Shown piece after piece: positions 12,301 to 22,750 of a stretch of 64,000 nt of DNA. The DNA lies in NCBI RefSeq assembly GCF_032854445.1, contig NC_088297.1:23945127-24009126 (forward strand). Reading direction: 5' to 3'. Each line of letters starts with the position of its first letter. Within the stretch, counting starts at the first letter, position 1. The notes below the pieces were generated by a model that saw only the letters and a program-made list of their open reading frames with translations, did not search any database and had not been told where the DNA came from. Both the position numbers and the translations under genes were made by a program. The stretch comes from Liolophura sinensis (taxonomy: Eukaryota; Mollusca; Polyplacophora; Chitonida; Chitonidae).

Positions 12301-15300
12301 TTCTGGAATGGCACTGACTATGTCACATCGAGTTGTGTACAATTTTGTGAGGAGTCTGAAATGGCACTGAATATGTCACATCGAGTTTGTGTACAGTTTT
12401 GTGAGGGGTCGTGAATGACACTGACTATGTCACATGGTGTTGTGTACAATTTTGTGAGGGGTCTAGAATGCCACTGGCTATGTCACATCGTGTTGTATAC
12501 AATTTTGCATGGCGCCTGGAATGACACTAGCTATGTCACTTCGTGTTGTATACAATTTTGTGAGGAGTCTTGAATAGCACTGATTATGTCACATCGAGTT
12601 TGTGTACAGTTTTGCGAGAGGTCTTGAATGGAACTGACTATGTCACATCGAGTTTGTGTACAGTTTTGTGAGGGGTCTTCAAAGGCACTAACTATGTCAC
12701 ATCGAGTTTGTGTACAGTTTTGTGAGGGGTCTTGAATGGAACTGACTATGTCACATCGAGTTTGTGTACAATTTTGTGAGGGGTCTTGAATGGCACTGAC
12801 TATGTCACATCGAGTTTGTGTACAGTTTTGTGAGGGGTCTTGAATGTCACTGACTATGTCACATCGAGTTTGTGTACAGTTTTGTGAGGGGTCTTGAATG
12901 GCACTGACTATGTCACGTCGAGTTTGTGTACAATTTTGTGAGGGGTCTGGAATGGCGCTGACTATGTCACATCGAGTTTGTGTTCAATTTTGTGGGGTTT
13001 CTGGAAAGGCACTGACTATGTCACATCGAGTTGTGTACAATTTTGTGAGGGGTCTGGAATGGCGCTGACTATGTCACATCGAGTTTGTGTTCAATTTTGT
13101 GAGGGGTCTGGAATGGCACTGACTATGTCACATCGAGTTGTGTACAATTTTGTGAGGAGTCTGAAATGGCACTGAATATGTCACATCGAGTTTGTGTACA
13201 GTTTTGTGAGGGGTCTTGAATGACACTGACTATGTCACATGGTGTTGTGTACAATTTTGTGAGGGGTCTGGAATGGCACTGGCTATGTCACATCGTGTTG
13301 TATACAATTTTGCATGGCGCCTGGAATGACACTAGCTATGTCACTTCGTGTTGTATACAATTTTGTGAGGAGTCTGGAATAGCACTGATTATGTCACATC
13401 GAGTTTGTGTACAGTTTTGAGAGAGGTCTTGAAAGGAACTGACTATGTCACGTCGAGTTGTGTTCAATTTTGTGAGGGGTCTTGAATGGCACTGACTATG
13501 TCACATCGAGCTTGTGTACAATTTTGTGAGGGGTCTTGAATGGCACTGACTATGTCACATCATGTTGTGTACAATTTTGTGAGGAGTCTGGAATGGCACT
13601 CACTATGTCACATCGTGTTGTATACAATTTTGCATGGCGCCTGGAATGACACTAGCTATGTCACTTCGTGTTGTATACAATTTTGTGAGGAGTCTGGAAT
13701 AGCACTGATTATGTCACATCGAGTTTGTGTACAGTTTTGCGAGAGGTCTTGAATGGAACTGACTATGTCACATCGAGTTTGTGTACAATTTTTTGAGGGG
13801 TCTTGAAAGGCACTGACTATGTCACATCCAGTTTGTGTACAGTTTTGTGAGGGTTCTTGAATGGATCTGACTATGTCACATCGAGTTTGTGTACAATTTT
13901 GTGAGGGGTCTTGAATGTCACTGACTATGTCACATCGAGTTTGTGTACAGTTTTGTGAGGGGTCTTGAATGGAACTGACTATGTCACGTCGAGTTTGTGT
14001 ACAATTTTGTGAGGGGTCTGGAATGGCGCTGACTATGTCACATCGAGTTTGTGTTCAATTTTGTGGGGTTTCTGGTATGGCACTGACTATGTCACATCGA
14101 GTTTGTGTACAATTTTGTGAGGGGTCTTGAATGGCACTGACTATGTCACATCGAGTTTGTGTACAGTTTTGTGAGGGGTCTTGAATGGAACTGACTATGT
14201 CACATCGAGTTTGTGTACAATTTTGTGAGGGGTCTGGAATGGCGCTGACTATGTCACATCGAGTTTGTGTTCAATTTTGTGGGGTTTCTGGAATGGCACT
14301 GACTATGTCACATCGAGTTGTGTACAATTTTGTGAGGAGTCTGAAATGGCACTGAATATGTCACATCGAGTTTGTGTACAGTTTTGTGAGGGGTCTTGAA
14401 TGACACTGACTATGTCACATGGTGTTGTGTACAATTTTGTGAGGGGTCTAGAATGGCACTGACTATGTCACATCAAGTTTGTGTACAATTTTGTGAGGGG
14501 TCTGGAATGGCACTAACTATGTCACATCGAGTTTGTGTACAATTTTGTGAGGTGTGTGGAATGGCACTGACTATGCCACATCGTGTTGTATACAATTTTG
14601 CATGGCGCCTGGAATGACACTGGCTATGTCACATCGTGTTGTGTACAATGTTGTGAGGGGTCTTGAATGGCACTGACTATGTCACATCGAATTTGTGTAC
14701 AATTTTGTGAGGGGTCTGGAATGGCACTGACTATGTCACATCGAGTTGTGTACAATTTTTTGAGGGGTCTGGAATGGCACTGACTATGTCACATCGTGTT
14801 TTATACAATTTTGTATGGCGCCTGGAAATCACACTGGATATTTCACATCGTGTTGTATACAATTTTGTGAGAGGTCTTGAATGCCACTGACTATGTCACA
14901 TCGAGTTTGTGTACAATTTTGTGAAGAGTCTGGAATGGCACTGACTATGTCACATCGAGTTGTGTACAATTTTTTGAGGGGTCTGGAATGGCACTGACTA
15001 TGTCACATCGTGTTTTATACAATTTTGTATGGCGCCTGAATGACACTGGATATTTCACATCGTGTTGTATACAATTTTGTGAGAGGTCTTGAATGCCACT
15101 GACTATGTCACATCGAGTTTGTGTACAGTTTTGTGAGGAGTCTTGAATGGCACTGACTATGTTACATCGAGTTGTGTTAAATTTTGTGAGGAGTCTGGAA
15201 TGGCGCTGACTATGTCACATCGAATTGTGTACAGTTTTTGTGAGGTGTCTTGAATGACACTGGCTATGTCACATCGTGTTGTATACAATTTTGTGAGGAG

Positions 15301-15432
15301 TCTGGAATGGCGCTGACTATGTCACATCGAGTTGTATACAATTTTGCGAGGCGCCTTGATTGGCAATGGCTATGTCACATCGTGTAGTGTACAATTTTGC
15401 GAGGCGCCTTGAATGACACTGGCTATGTCATC
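6302..15432. repeat. 53/54-bp satellite array, about 170 copies
   Basis: Head-to-tail units with a core like ACTATGTCACATCGAG, then TTTGTGTACARTTTTGTGAG and a GGGTCTTGAATGGCA-type end. Unit length varies by 1-2 bp (GAGTTTGTG versus GAGTTGTG). A distinct sub-type, GTATACAATTTTGCATGGCG followed by CCTGGAATGACACTAGC, recurs regularly. The array decays at its right end (15200-15432). Open frames of 60-88 codons inside it are repeat artefacts. Confidence 0.97.
6475..13710. repeat. Higher-order tandem duplication within the satellite (6475-9905 and 9906-13710)
   Basis: Private variants recur at a constant offset. The left half repeats after 3431 bp (for example GGCACTAAATATG at 6520 and 9951), and the right half after 3805 bp (for example GTCTAGAATGCCACTGG near 8657 and 12462). 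The 374-bp difference equals about seven units and is explained by extra units in the second copy near 11400-11775. Matching rare variants across both blocks shows one recent block duplication rather than independent drift. Confidence 0.9.
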
Positions 15433-15764
15433 TCAATGTATAATCTACTATCACACTTTCCCAGATTATATGCAAACTTTAATCAATTCAGATTTACTTT
15501 TCCGCATAAATAATGATAGACTGAGTCACTGCTTATAATCCTGCACACCCATACATGCTCATGTAGTAACCTATATAGAGTATAACCGACTGAACGGCCA
15601 TTAGCTAAAAGATCTAACGCTGTTGCACTAAAATTTCATGTAACACCGTTACAAAAGATCAACCATACAACGTAACGCTCCGCGCTTTGTCGATTCTTTC
15701 TGAAGAATTAACTGTTGCTAGTCCGTTCTCCAATACATAATATATTTCCAATCATACATGCATA
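15433..15764. other. No feature seen
   Basis: Unique-looking AT-rich sequence between the satellite and the next minisatellite. Confidence 0.5.
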
Positions 15765-16093
15765 TCCATGGTCGTGGGTTTCCTTGCAGGTAGGTGTGGT
15801 AGTGAGCTTCCCTGCGGATTGGTGCATGTGTGTTTCCCTGCAGATAGGTGTGGATTTCCCTGCGGGTGGCCGTGAGTTTCCCTGCGAACTGGTATGAGTT
15901 TCCTTGCGGATTGGCTTGGGTTTTCCTGTTGATGATAGTGAGTGTCCCTGTGGATGGTTGTGGGTTTCCCTGCGTGTGGTTGTGAGTTTTCCTGTGGGTG
16001 GTCGTGAGTTTTCCGGCCTATTAGTATGGGTTTTCTTGTGGTGTTTCCTTGCAGATGTGCGTGGGTTTCTCTGGGGGTGGTCGTGGGATTCCC
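15765..16093. repeat. 30-bp minisatellite, about 11 copies
   Basis: GC-richer units of about 30 bp of the form GTTTCCCTGCGGGTGGTCGTGAG, with variants. Because 30 is divisible by three, frames stay open on both strands. On the minus strand it runs on in frame from the beta-propeller-like exon at 16094-16338. Confidence 0.85.
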
Positions 16094-16338
16094 TGCTTGG
16101 TTGACGCACCGTCCCACGACAATGTCCTCCCAGTCCTCATTGTCCGCCTGTCGTATGGTCAGCGTGGCAATCCTCTTGCCAGTGTTAGCATCAATGGCGG
16201 AGAGGCGGGACTGGCCGCCGGAATCGTTGTGAGTGTAGAGGATGCCAGGATGGCGCCTGCTGGCCGCCAGTCCGGACGCCTCCGTGACGCTGGAGGATTT
16301 TACGGCGCCAACGTTTACAGCCGTGTGAAATAATGACG
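16094..16338 (-). pseudogene. Beta-propeller-like gene, second coding exon, truncated
   Basis: A minus-strand acceptor (TTATCCAG) opens an exon in phase 1. It encodes TEASGLAASRRHPGILYTHN, then DSGG, SAIDANTG and DNEDWEDIVVGRCVNQ. These match a repeated-blade family also present at 37215-39260, where the order EASGL...ALNAT...DWEDVAVGTC is seen. The codon split matches the signal-peptide exon at 21556-21637 (single T joined to CG), so both probably belong to one secreted-protein gene. The homologous continuation (YIYIGDI-type) is absent: right after CVNQ the frame enters a 30-bp minisatellite with no donor. I infer a truncated, probably dead gene. The propeller fold is inferred from family resemblance only. 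Confidence 0.6.
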
Positions 16339-16463
16339 CTGGATAAAAAACAAATGGATGACTATGGTTTCATGTGAAGTAGGCAAAGTTTCAGTCAAGT
16401 CTTGACGATAGTGAAAGAGAAGCTCGTAAATACTGGCGAATATTACTGGCCGGTGGGCTTTGC
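16339..16463. other. Intronic flank of the beta-propeller-like exon
   Basis: Short stretch between the exon acceptor and the left end of the long-TIR transposon; nothing else seen. Confidence 0.4.
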
Positions 16464-17510
16464 AGTCTGGGAGCTGGGCGAGGTTTAATTAACATGGAAG
16501 GTACAAAAGGTTAAGGTGAAGGGGGTGTACTACTACCCAGCCTTAACACAGAACAGTCATTCTTACGTTCAGTAGCGGGTGGGTGTGATAGGGGACGTCA
16601 CCCGAAAACCCCCCAAATTGGATTTAATTAACATGAAAGGTACAAATTTCATTTCTATACCAAATGATTATGGGCAGCACACTTAATCCAAATCTGCAAG
16701 GTAAGAATGGAATTTCAGGTGGAAAGATCACTTAAGAACGACGTTATTTATCACTACTTCAGGTTTTAATTAAAATGAAAGTTACAAGTGTGGAACCAAA
16801 TCAGGAATGTACAGGGTGGTTGCCTGGTTGAGAATCACTAAAGTAAGAATGACAACTGTGGTGGAAAGATCACGTAAGAACAGGTCAAAGGTCACTAATT
16901 AAGCCACGAACTACTTAAAAGTGGCATATCTCTTGAACTAAATTATACACCAAGTTTAAATTGATCTGTAAATGAAGAGAGAGTAAAAAAGCACCACTGG
17001 GATGTCAAAACTCCCAGAAATGTTACTCCTAACTGGGTTAAATTTAGGAAAAAATACCTAAAAATGTACCTACTTGACCCCAGGCTAATTACCATTTTAA
17101 TTAACATGAAAAGTACAAGTACGAAACCACTGTGGATTTGTAGATGGTGGTCATCTGAATATAAATCACCAAATGAAGAACGGAAACTGAGGTGGGAACG
17201 TCACTTAATTTATTTATTTATTTATTTGATTGGTGTTTTACGCCGTACTCAAGAATATTTCACTTATACTACGGCGGCCAGCATTATGGTGGGTGGAAAC
17301 CGGGCCGAGCCCGGGGGAAACCCACGACCATCCGCAGGTTGCTTGCAGACCTTCCCACTTACGGCCGGAGAGGAAGCCAGCATGAGCTGGACTTGAACTC
17401 ACAGCGACCACATTGGTGAGAGGCTCCTGGGTCATTACGCTGCGCTAGCGCGCTAACCGACTAAGCTACGGAGGCCCCTGGAACGTCACTTAAGAATAGG
17501 TCAAAGGTCA
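16464..17510 (+). repeat. Left long terminal inverted repeat (interrupted by a SINE)
   Basis: It matches the reverse complement of 19376-20147 along its length. Landmarks include the CCCAAATTGGATTTAATTAA block (left about 16610, right about 19990), ATGTACCTACYTGACCC (left about 17064, right about 19535) and AAGAATAGGTCAAAGG at the inner end. The match resumes exactly after the SINE at 17209-17479. The motif TTAATTAACATGRAAGGTAC recurs at about 16486, 16624 and 17096 (and at 17535 just inside), a candidate subterminal binding site. Confidence 0.8.
17209..17479 (-). mobile_element. Full-length tRNA-headed SINE with 14-bp target duplication
   Basis: The SINE lies on the minus strand. Its head reads GGGGCCTCCGTAGCTTAGTC with box-A- and box-B-like motifs (TAGCTTAGTCGG, GTTCAAGTCC), followed by a conserved central block (ACCATAATGCTGGCCGCCGT) and an AAATAAATAAAT-type tail. 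It is flanked by perfect direct repeats GGAACGTCACTTAA at 17195-17208 and 17480-17493, which proves insertion into the older long TIR. The central block resembles the deeply conserved SINE domains described in molluscs; I cannot fix the family name. Confidence 0.93.
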
Positions 17511-17829
17511 TACCACACCCAATGACCTCTACTTAACATTTTAATTAACATGGAAGGTACACGTTTAAAACAACATGGATATTGTTGCCAATAGTGTCAC
17601 AAATGTTTTAGCACTAAAGATTTAAAAGGGCTTGGATATATCGTATCTGTTGTTAATGTTAACCATTGCACAATAGCCCAATAAACTGACTCAAGTGCTA
17701 CCTCTTGTATAACCAGGAAGAAATGATCACAGATGTTTTAGCACAAAAGATTTAAAAGGGCTTGGATGTTGTAGGATGTTGCTGGATGTCAGTAGCGTGC
17801 GCATTAGCCCACATTCTTGCAACAAAAGA

Positions 17830-17969
17830 TTTATTTTATTTATTTGATTGGTGTTTTACGCCGTACTCAAGAATATTTCACTTACACGACGGCGGCCAGC
17901 AGTATGGTGGGTGGAAACCGGGCAGAGCCCGGGGGAAACCCACGACCATCCGCAGGTTGCTGACAGACC
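17830..17969 (-). mobile_element. 5'-truncated SINE with 11-bp target duplication
   Basis: The tail and central block of the same SINE family lie on the minus strand, lacking the tRNA head. They are bounded by direct repeats GCAACAAAAGA at 17819-17829 and 17970-17980. A 5' truncation with a target duplication fits target-primed reverse transcription. Just beyond, GCTCGTCGGATAAGTTGGG-like sequence occurs twice (17981-18000 and 18038-18057) around a small inverted SINE scrap, perhaps from template switching. Confidence 0.88.
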
Positions 17970-18113
17970 GCAACAAAAGACACTCGTCGGATAAGTTGGG
18001 CGTCGTTTGTTGCGGTCTGCCGGCAACCTGCGGATGACGCTCGTCGGATAAGTTGGGAAATATATCTGCCTTACAGGGTGGAAGAAATGTCGCATTGATG
18101 GCTCTTAATTTCT

Positions 18114-19090
18114 TCAGTGGGCCTTTGTATAATTTCTTACATACCTTTGTCTTCGGGAGTTAGTGTTAAACGTTGTTGTGGAAATGGATCTTGCGATTAT
18201 CGACTTGGAACGCCCTTTACGGACTACGAATGGTATAGGAATGTCGGACTTGACGCTTATATTTGGTTGTTTACTTTGGCCCAAAGCTTTTCTCAAACAC
18301 TTGGTGCCGATGTGCGTCCAAGGATAGGGCTGCCCCCGTTGTCTTCGCGCCATACATAGATGTTGAGAAAGATATTACAGCTTTTGTAGTCTTCTCGCTC
18401 AGGTTTCCTTGCGCCATTTTTGCAAATGCTGTTTGTGCGCAAGTCCTTTTCCAGCTGCTTGAATGGGCGTACCTTGCCCTTTCTGACAAAGGCAGAAGTG
18501 TAATCCAATCCTGTAAAGGAGTGGAAAGCAGGCAGGGCATCGGAAAGCTTCTTTCCAATTGTCGAATGTTCCAGGAATGATGGACCAGTATGACTGTAAT
18601 ACTGGTGTCGCATGCTCTCACGACCATATTCTGGACAGTTCCATCGTCCATAGATTTTATATGAGCACATATTAGTGTGTTCTCTTCTTCGTGGTTTGTC
18701 TTCAAGTCTTCAACGACTACTCTAACTACTATGTCTCCTTAGACGTAGAAGTGAAAGCAGACAACAAGGTAAGAGAGGTACACATGCTTGCAGTTGATCA
18801 ATCTCGCATAGTGCCGTGCCACCTATTCTTCACCTAGGAACTTTGGTAGTGCCTCCTTCAATGATCTGGACTGTAGGCAGTCACCAATGTTCTTTGGGCA
18901 CTTTTGCTCGGCACCAGATATAACATACTCCCGCTTCTCCATCTCACCAAGACATCTTCTAGCCCGTTCACTCTCCTTGATAGACGGAATAGGGTACGCG
19001 TCAAAAACTATGTCGACTCTGTCTCCTGGCATAGTAGCCACTTTCTCAAGATTAGCGGCTACTAAGCCACCATACGTTCCTGCAGACCTG
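18114..19090 (-). pseudogene. HEEADT-type nuclease-like protein gene, decayed
   Basis: Read from 19090 down to 18114 with several frame changes, the minus strand gives pieces in family order: YGGLVAANLEKVA, RVDIVFDAYPIPSIKESER, SRSLKEALPKFLGEE, NHEEENTLICAHIKS, VVRACDTSITVILVHH, LPAFHSFTGLDYTSAFVRKG and FKQLEKD. This order (HEEADT, then DTDVLV-like, then FHALTGCDTTSAF-like) marks a multicopy invertebrate family that I believe is related to PIN/FEN-like nucleases; the fold is recalled, not shown here. HEEEN replaces HEEADT and GLDYTS replaces GCDTTS. Frameshifts and in-frame stops make it inactive. Its position between two long inverted repeats suggests it was the element's own gene. Confidence 0.7.
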
Positions 19091-19375
19091 CGCAGATGGT
19101 GATGGCGTCATTCACAATTCTACACTTCAGAAATCAGAAGTTTGTCTCAAAACTTGTAACTAAACCTCTCTAGTGTACACAAGACAACCCAGGCTTACAC
19201 TGAATCAGTGTTTTGTTTTTTGAAAACTGGATTATGGCACCCAGCTGGCTCCTCATGCAACAAGTGCTCATGCTACAGGGCATGCCACATAATATCTAGT
19301 TGGGGCCCGGAATAGAGGCCTACTCCAACGAGGGAATTTTATAGAATAGTTGAATTATCTCTTTCCCCATTTAGA

Positions 19376-20147
19376 CGTCTTTTTACCTTTGACCTATTCT
19401 TAAGTGTTCTTCCCCCATCAATTACCGTTCTTCAGTTGGGGATTTATATTCAGATGACCACCATCTACAAATCCACAGTGGTTTTTGTACTTGTACCTTT
19501 CATGTTAATCAACATGGTAATTACCCTGCGGGTCAGGTAGGTACATTTTTAGGTGTTTTTTCCTAAATTTGACCCAGTTAGGAGTAACATTCTTAAAAGT
19601 TTTGACATCCCAGTGGTGCTTCTTTACTCTTTCTTCATTTAGAGACCGATTTCAACTTGGTGTATAATTTAGTTCAAGAGATATGCCACTTTTAAGTAGT
19701 TCGTGGCTTAATTAGTGACCTTTGACCTGTTCTTGCGTGATCTTTCCACCACAGTTGTCATTCTTACTTTAGTGATTCTCAACCAGGCAACCACCCTATA
19801 CATTCCTGATTTAGTTCCACACTTGTAACTTTCATTTTAATTAAAACCTGAAGTGGTGATAATTAACGTCGTTCTTAAGTGATCTTTCCACCTGAAATTC
19901 CATTCTTACCCTGCAGATTTGGATTAAGTGTGGTGCCCATAATCATTTGGTATAGAAATGAAATTTGTACCTTTCATCTTAATTAAATCCAATTTGGGGG
20001 TTTTTCGGGTGGAACCCCCTATCACACCCACCGGCTACCGAACGTAAGAATGACTGTTCTGTGTTCTGGCTGGGTTGTACTACACTATCTTCACCTCAAA
20101 CCTTTTGTACCTTCCATGTTAATTAAACCTCGCCCAGCTCCCAGACT
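19376..20147 (-). repeat. Right long terminal inverted repeat
   Basis: Reverse complement of 16464-17510 minus the SINE there. It ends at CCTCGCCCAGCTCCCAGACT. It lacks the SINE, so it shows the pre-insertion state of that site (ACCTATTCTTAAGTG). Confidence 0.8.
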
Positions 20148-21555
20148 AGTGTATTTTAGGTAGAATAACAAACCTTACTGGCGCTTGGATACAGTTCTAG
20201 GCGTAAAACTTTTAGACTTGACTACAGAAGTAGGCGAGGCCTTATACACGTAACTGGCAAGTGGGCATTGTATGAGGCGAAGAGTTACAACGCTTTCTTT
20301 TACGCTTGGCATTTGTTTTAGGTGTCAAATTACAAACCTTAGCAACAGGTGGGCATTGTATTAGGTGTGGCGATTGGATACAATGCTAAGCATAGATTAG
20401 CAAAATTTACTGACGGTTGGATACAGCTATATTCGCCTATCCGTAAACTAAGGCATACGTGTAAGCCATATTCGTAATCACACAACTTCACGATAACATC
20501 AAAGGAGGTAATGAAGAAAATAAGCTCTTTTGCCTCTAATATAAGCTCTAATGTCATATGAATGAGCGGGCAAGGTACGAGTTTATATGTGCATGTAATA
20601 TCAACTTGCACATGCGTATTGTGATGTGTCGGGCCTGCTGGGAAGTCTAATACTTGGAAGTTGAACTTGATGTCAGGATAGTGTGTTATGCATTAAAAGA
20701 CAAGTGATTATTGACCATCTGATTCGACTAAAGACACATACCATGTAGTTTAACATTATCAATTAGCAAAAATTATTTTAACTACATTTCTTATGCAATA
20801 ATATGGACGTCCAGTATATCAGTGTGTAGAATTTGTGGTGTTAAGTGTCACTGGCTAAAAACAATTTCGGTAGTGAGTCAGAGTGATTTTACAGAGAGTT
20901 GAAAATAGGCGACATGTTGATAGAAATTGACTGTAAGGGCAGGTCAATAAGACTTAATTGCTGCCTCGACATATTGCTTGCCATAGAATTTGTAAACTTA
21001 CTGGCGGTTTGATACAGTACTAGGCGTGTATTACACTAAAAGAAAGCCAAAATATGCTTTAAGGTTAATCATACAGAGAACTGAAAACTATGTGTAAAAA
21101 TATTTTCATTTTTTAATATTTTTTTGAAGTGTGTTGAAAGGCATTCAAATATTTGAACACTGTGGTGGGCTTTAAGAGCCATGCTGAGAGTATCTAGGAA
21201 ATCTGGCGTCACATCGCTTTTTTTTTTTCCTGATGTTCACCAGAAGGAAGGAATTTGGGGGAACATTATTGCAGTAATCTTTTACTTATGGGTAAAAACA
21301 TTCCAACACTCAGTGTCGTGACTAGAGTTGAAAACACTTTCTGTGACGTCAAAATTCCTAAACAATGATAGCATGGTCCATAAAGCCCAACTTAGAAGTC
21401 AAATATTTGAATCCTTTAACTCTTTTCACAAAAATCTAAAAAAATAAATAAATAAATAAACGAAAACGTAACTATGCACAGCTTTAAGTGCTGTATTTAG
21501 TGATGCATAACTCGATTTCTAGAGGCCTATTACTTTAAGTTTCTAAATGTCTTAC
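20148..21555. repeat. Intron-like region with a scattered 30-bp motif
   Basis: A sequence close to TTACTGGCGCTTGGATACAG followed by TTCTAGGCG recurs at about 20172, 20405, 20998 and, degraded, 21549. Positions 20753-20913 are similar to 52657-52805 (listed separately). A run of AAATA units lies near 21440. No exon was recognised. Confidence 0.5.
20753..20913 (+). repeat. Dispersed repeat, copy 1 (partner 52657-52805)
   Basis: It shares with the partner an ordered series of blocks: AATTAGCAAAAAT, AATATGGACGT, TGTAGA, GTAGTGAGT, TGATTTTACAGA and AATAGGCGAC, with small indels. No coding potential or terminal structure is seen. It is an unidentified interspersed repeat. Confidence 0.7.
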
Positions 21556-21676
21556 ACTGCCGCTTGGACATCGTTCTGGCTGATCCAGGATCCGTCCAAT
21601 TACAGAGCAGGAGTAGCACCCAGAACATGGATAACATGGTCGGGACGTTGAGAAGTGACCACGTGGTATACCAAAT
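21556..21676 (-). CDS. Signal-peptide exon of the minus-strand beta-propeller-like gene
   Basis: The minus-strand acceptor (GATTGCAG) lies at 21677. The start codon is at 21637. The encoded start is MLSMFWVLLLLCNWTDPGSA, a hydrophobic core followed by a small-residue cleavage-like site, then RTMSKRQ. The donor follows position 21556 (GTAAGA) in phase 1. This phase and strand fit the exon at 16094-16338, giving S at the junction. The intervening intron would be about 5.2 kb and contain the long-TIR transposon. The joining is inferred from phase and family logic, without transcript evidence. Confidence 0.45.
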
Positions 21677-21908
21677 CTGCAATCATGAGCAGAAATGTCA
21701 TTCAATATCGCTGCTGTTATGATGCCCTGAAAATCATAAAATTAAATGGCCACATATAAACTATATTTGTGGCCACTATATTTGATTACCAGGGTCAATG
21801 TCAGGCGACTTTCAACAAACGCAGAAGACGTGGAAGAGGTTCCAAAGCTAGCTGAAAAAAAACGAAATACCTGACAAAGTGTGAGAGTGGACCAGTCTGA
21901 AATCTTAC

Positions 21909-22023
21909 CTGGATGTTCCAGCAAAGCGGTAATATGTATCAAACTCAAACACGTTTGTCCACTGCACCCTGTGATTGTGATATCAAGGTAAATATTGCTC
22001 CAATCTTGATATTTTATACACAT
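21909..22023 (-). other. Possible upstream exon (5' untranslated) of the same gene
   Basis: On the minus strand a 115-bp segment is bounded by a strong acceptor (TTCTCTCTCCAG) and donor (GTAAGA). It lies just upstream of the signal-peptide exon in transcription order. One frame is open, but the most protein-like frame (WTNVFEFDTYYRF) has a TGA. A non-coding 5' exon, or a fossil exon of another gene, is more likely than a coding exon. Confidence 0.25.
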
Positions 22024-22651
22024 CTGGAGAGAGAAAATCTATAAGAATCGTTCTGTTGTGGTTTTGTGTCGACACCTGTTAGACCGAAGGGTCATTATAT
22101 TACCGTCTCTTAAAATATACGCAAATGCAAACATAACATGACAGACAGTGTGTTTACATTAAAAAAAAACAAAAAACAATTACTGTTTGTGGTTATCAAA
22201 CATGTGAGACAACCACATTAAATTTTGCAAAGGACCTGGTACGGTAAGTCGGATAATCGGGTCCAGAGAGGCCAATAAGATAAGAAAGTGCAAATTTAAA
22301 CATTCCAGTGCAATTATCTGAATTCCCCAATCAGAGGTACAAAACTTGGTCGAAGTCTTCAGAAATTAGTTTGTTATGGAAGAGATGGCTGCTTAGCAAA
22401 TGTAATAACCTGTCAAAATGCACAGAAAATGCCAATTTTTTGAGAAGTTTAAAATCCGCATTTTTGCCATAGTCTGCCAGGCATCCTTCATAGTACAGTC
22501 AACTAAAGACGTCACTATCGAAAATATGTAGCACGTCGAGGAAGAGTTCGAATTTTTATGGTTCTTTCTCGTCTTTGGAAACATACTTTTGTGTGAGTAA
22601 GGATATCGGCCGCCTTGCATTAAATAAGTGTTATCATATATTAGAATGGAT
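22024..22651. other. No feature seen
   Basis: AT-rich spacer left of the transposon; short open frames only. Confidence 0.5.
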
Positions 22652-22655
22652 AAAT

Positions 22656-22682
22656 CGCTACCTCAGTGCAGAAAGGTTGTAA
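22656..22682 (+). repeat. Left terminal inverted repeat
   Basis: 27 bp beginning CGCTACCTCAGTGCAG, preceded by AAAT. It pairs with 26771-26797 with one mismatch at the tenth base (A versus G on the same strand sense). Confidence 0.9.
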
Positions 22683-22750
22683 CTTACATTTCCCAGAAAT
22701 TGATTTCTATCAACATTCGGATACCTTGAATGACAACAAATAAACTGGAA

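Larger units (their letters stand above)
16464..20147 (-). mobile_element. Long-TIR DNA transposon with a decayed HEEADT-type gene
   Basis: The ends are inverted copies of each other for about 765 bp: left 16464-17510 after removing an inserted SINE, right 19376-20147. Both ends begin AGTCTGGGAGCTGGGCGAGG on their own strand. Between them lies a minus-strand pseudogene (18114-19090) of a multicopy invertebrate family. The TIRs hold several copies of TTTAATTAACATGRAAGGTA. No clear target-site duplication is visible at these limits, so the true ends may lie slightly outside or have mutated. It sits in the presumed first intron of the minus-strand beta-propeller-like gene. Two SINEs have inserted into it since. 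Confidence 0.75.

Noticed and set aside
6678-14617. Many plus-strand open frames of 65-88 codons beginning M(T/A)L(T/S)MSH
   Set aside because: They are frames through the 53/54-bp satellite, identical at the block-duplication offsets, and stop wherever a unit changes length. No splice or expression signal.
15708-16117. His/Pro/Thr-rich minus-strand frames as an independent gene
   Set aside because: They are the 30-bp minisatellite; only the part at 16094-16338 shows family resemblance.
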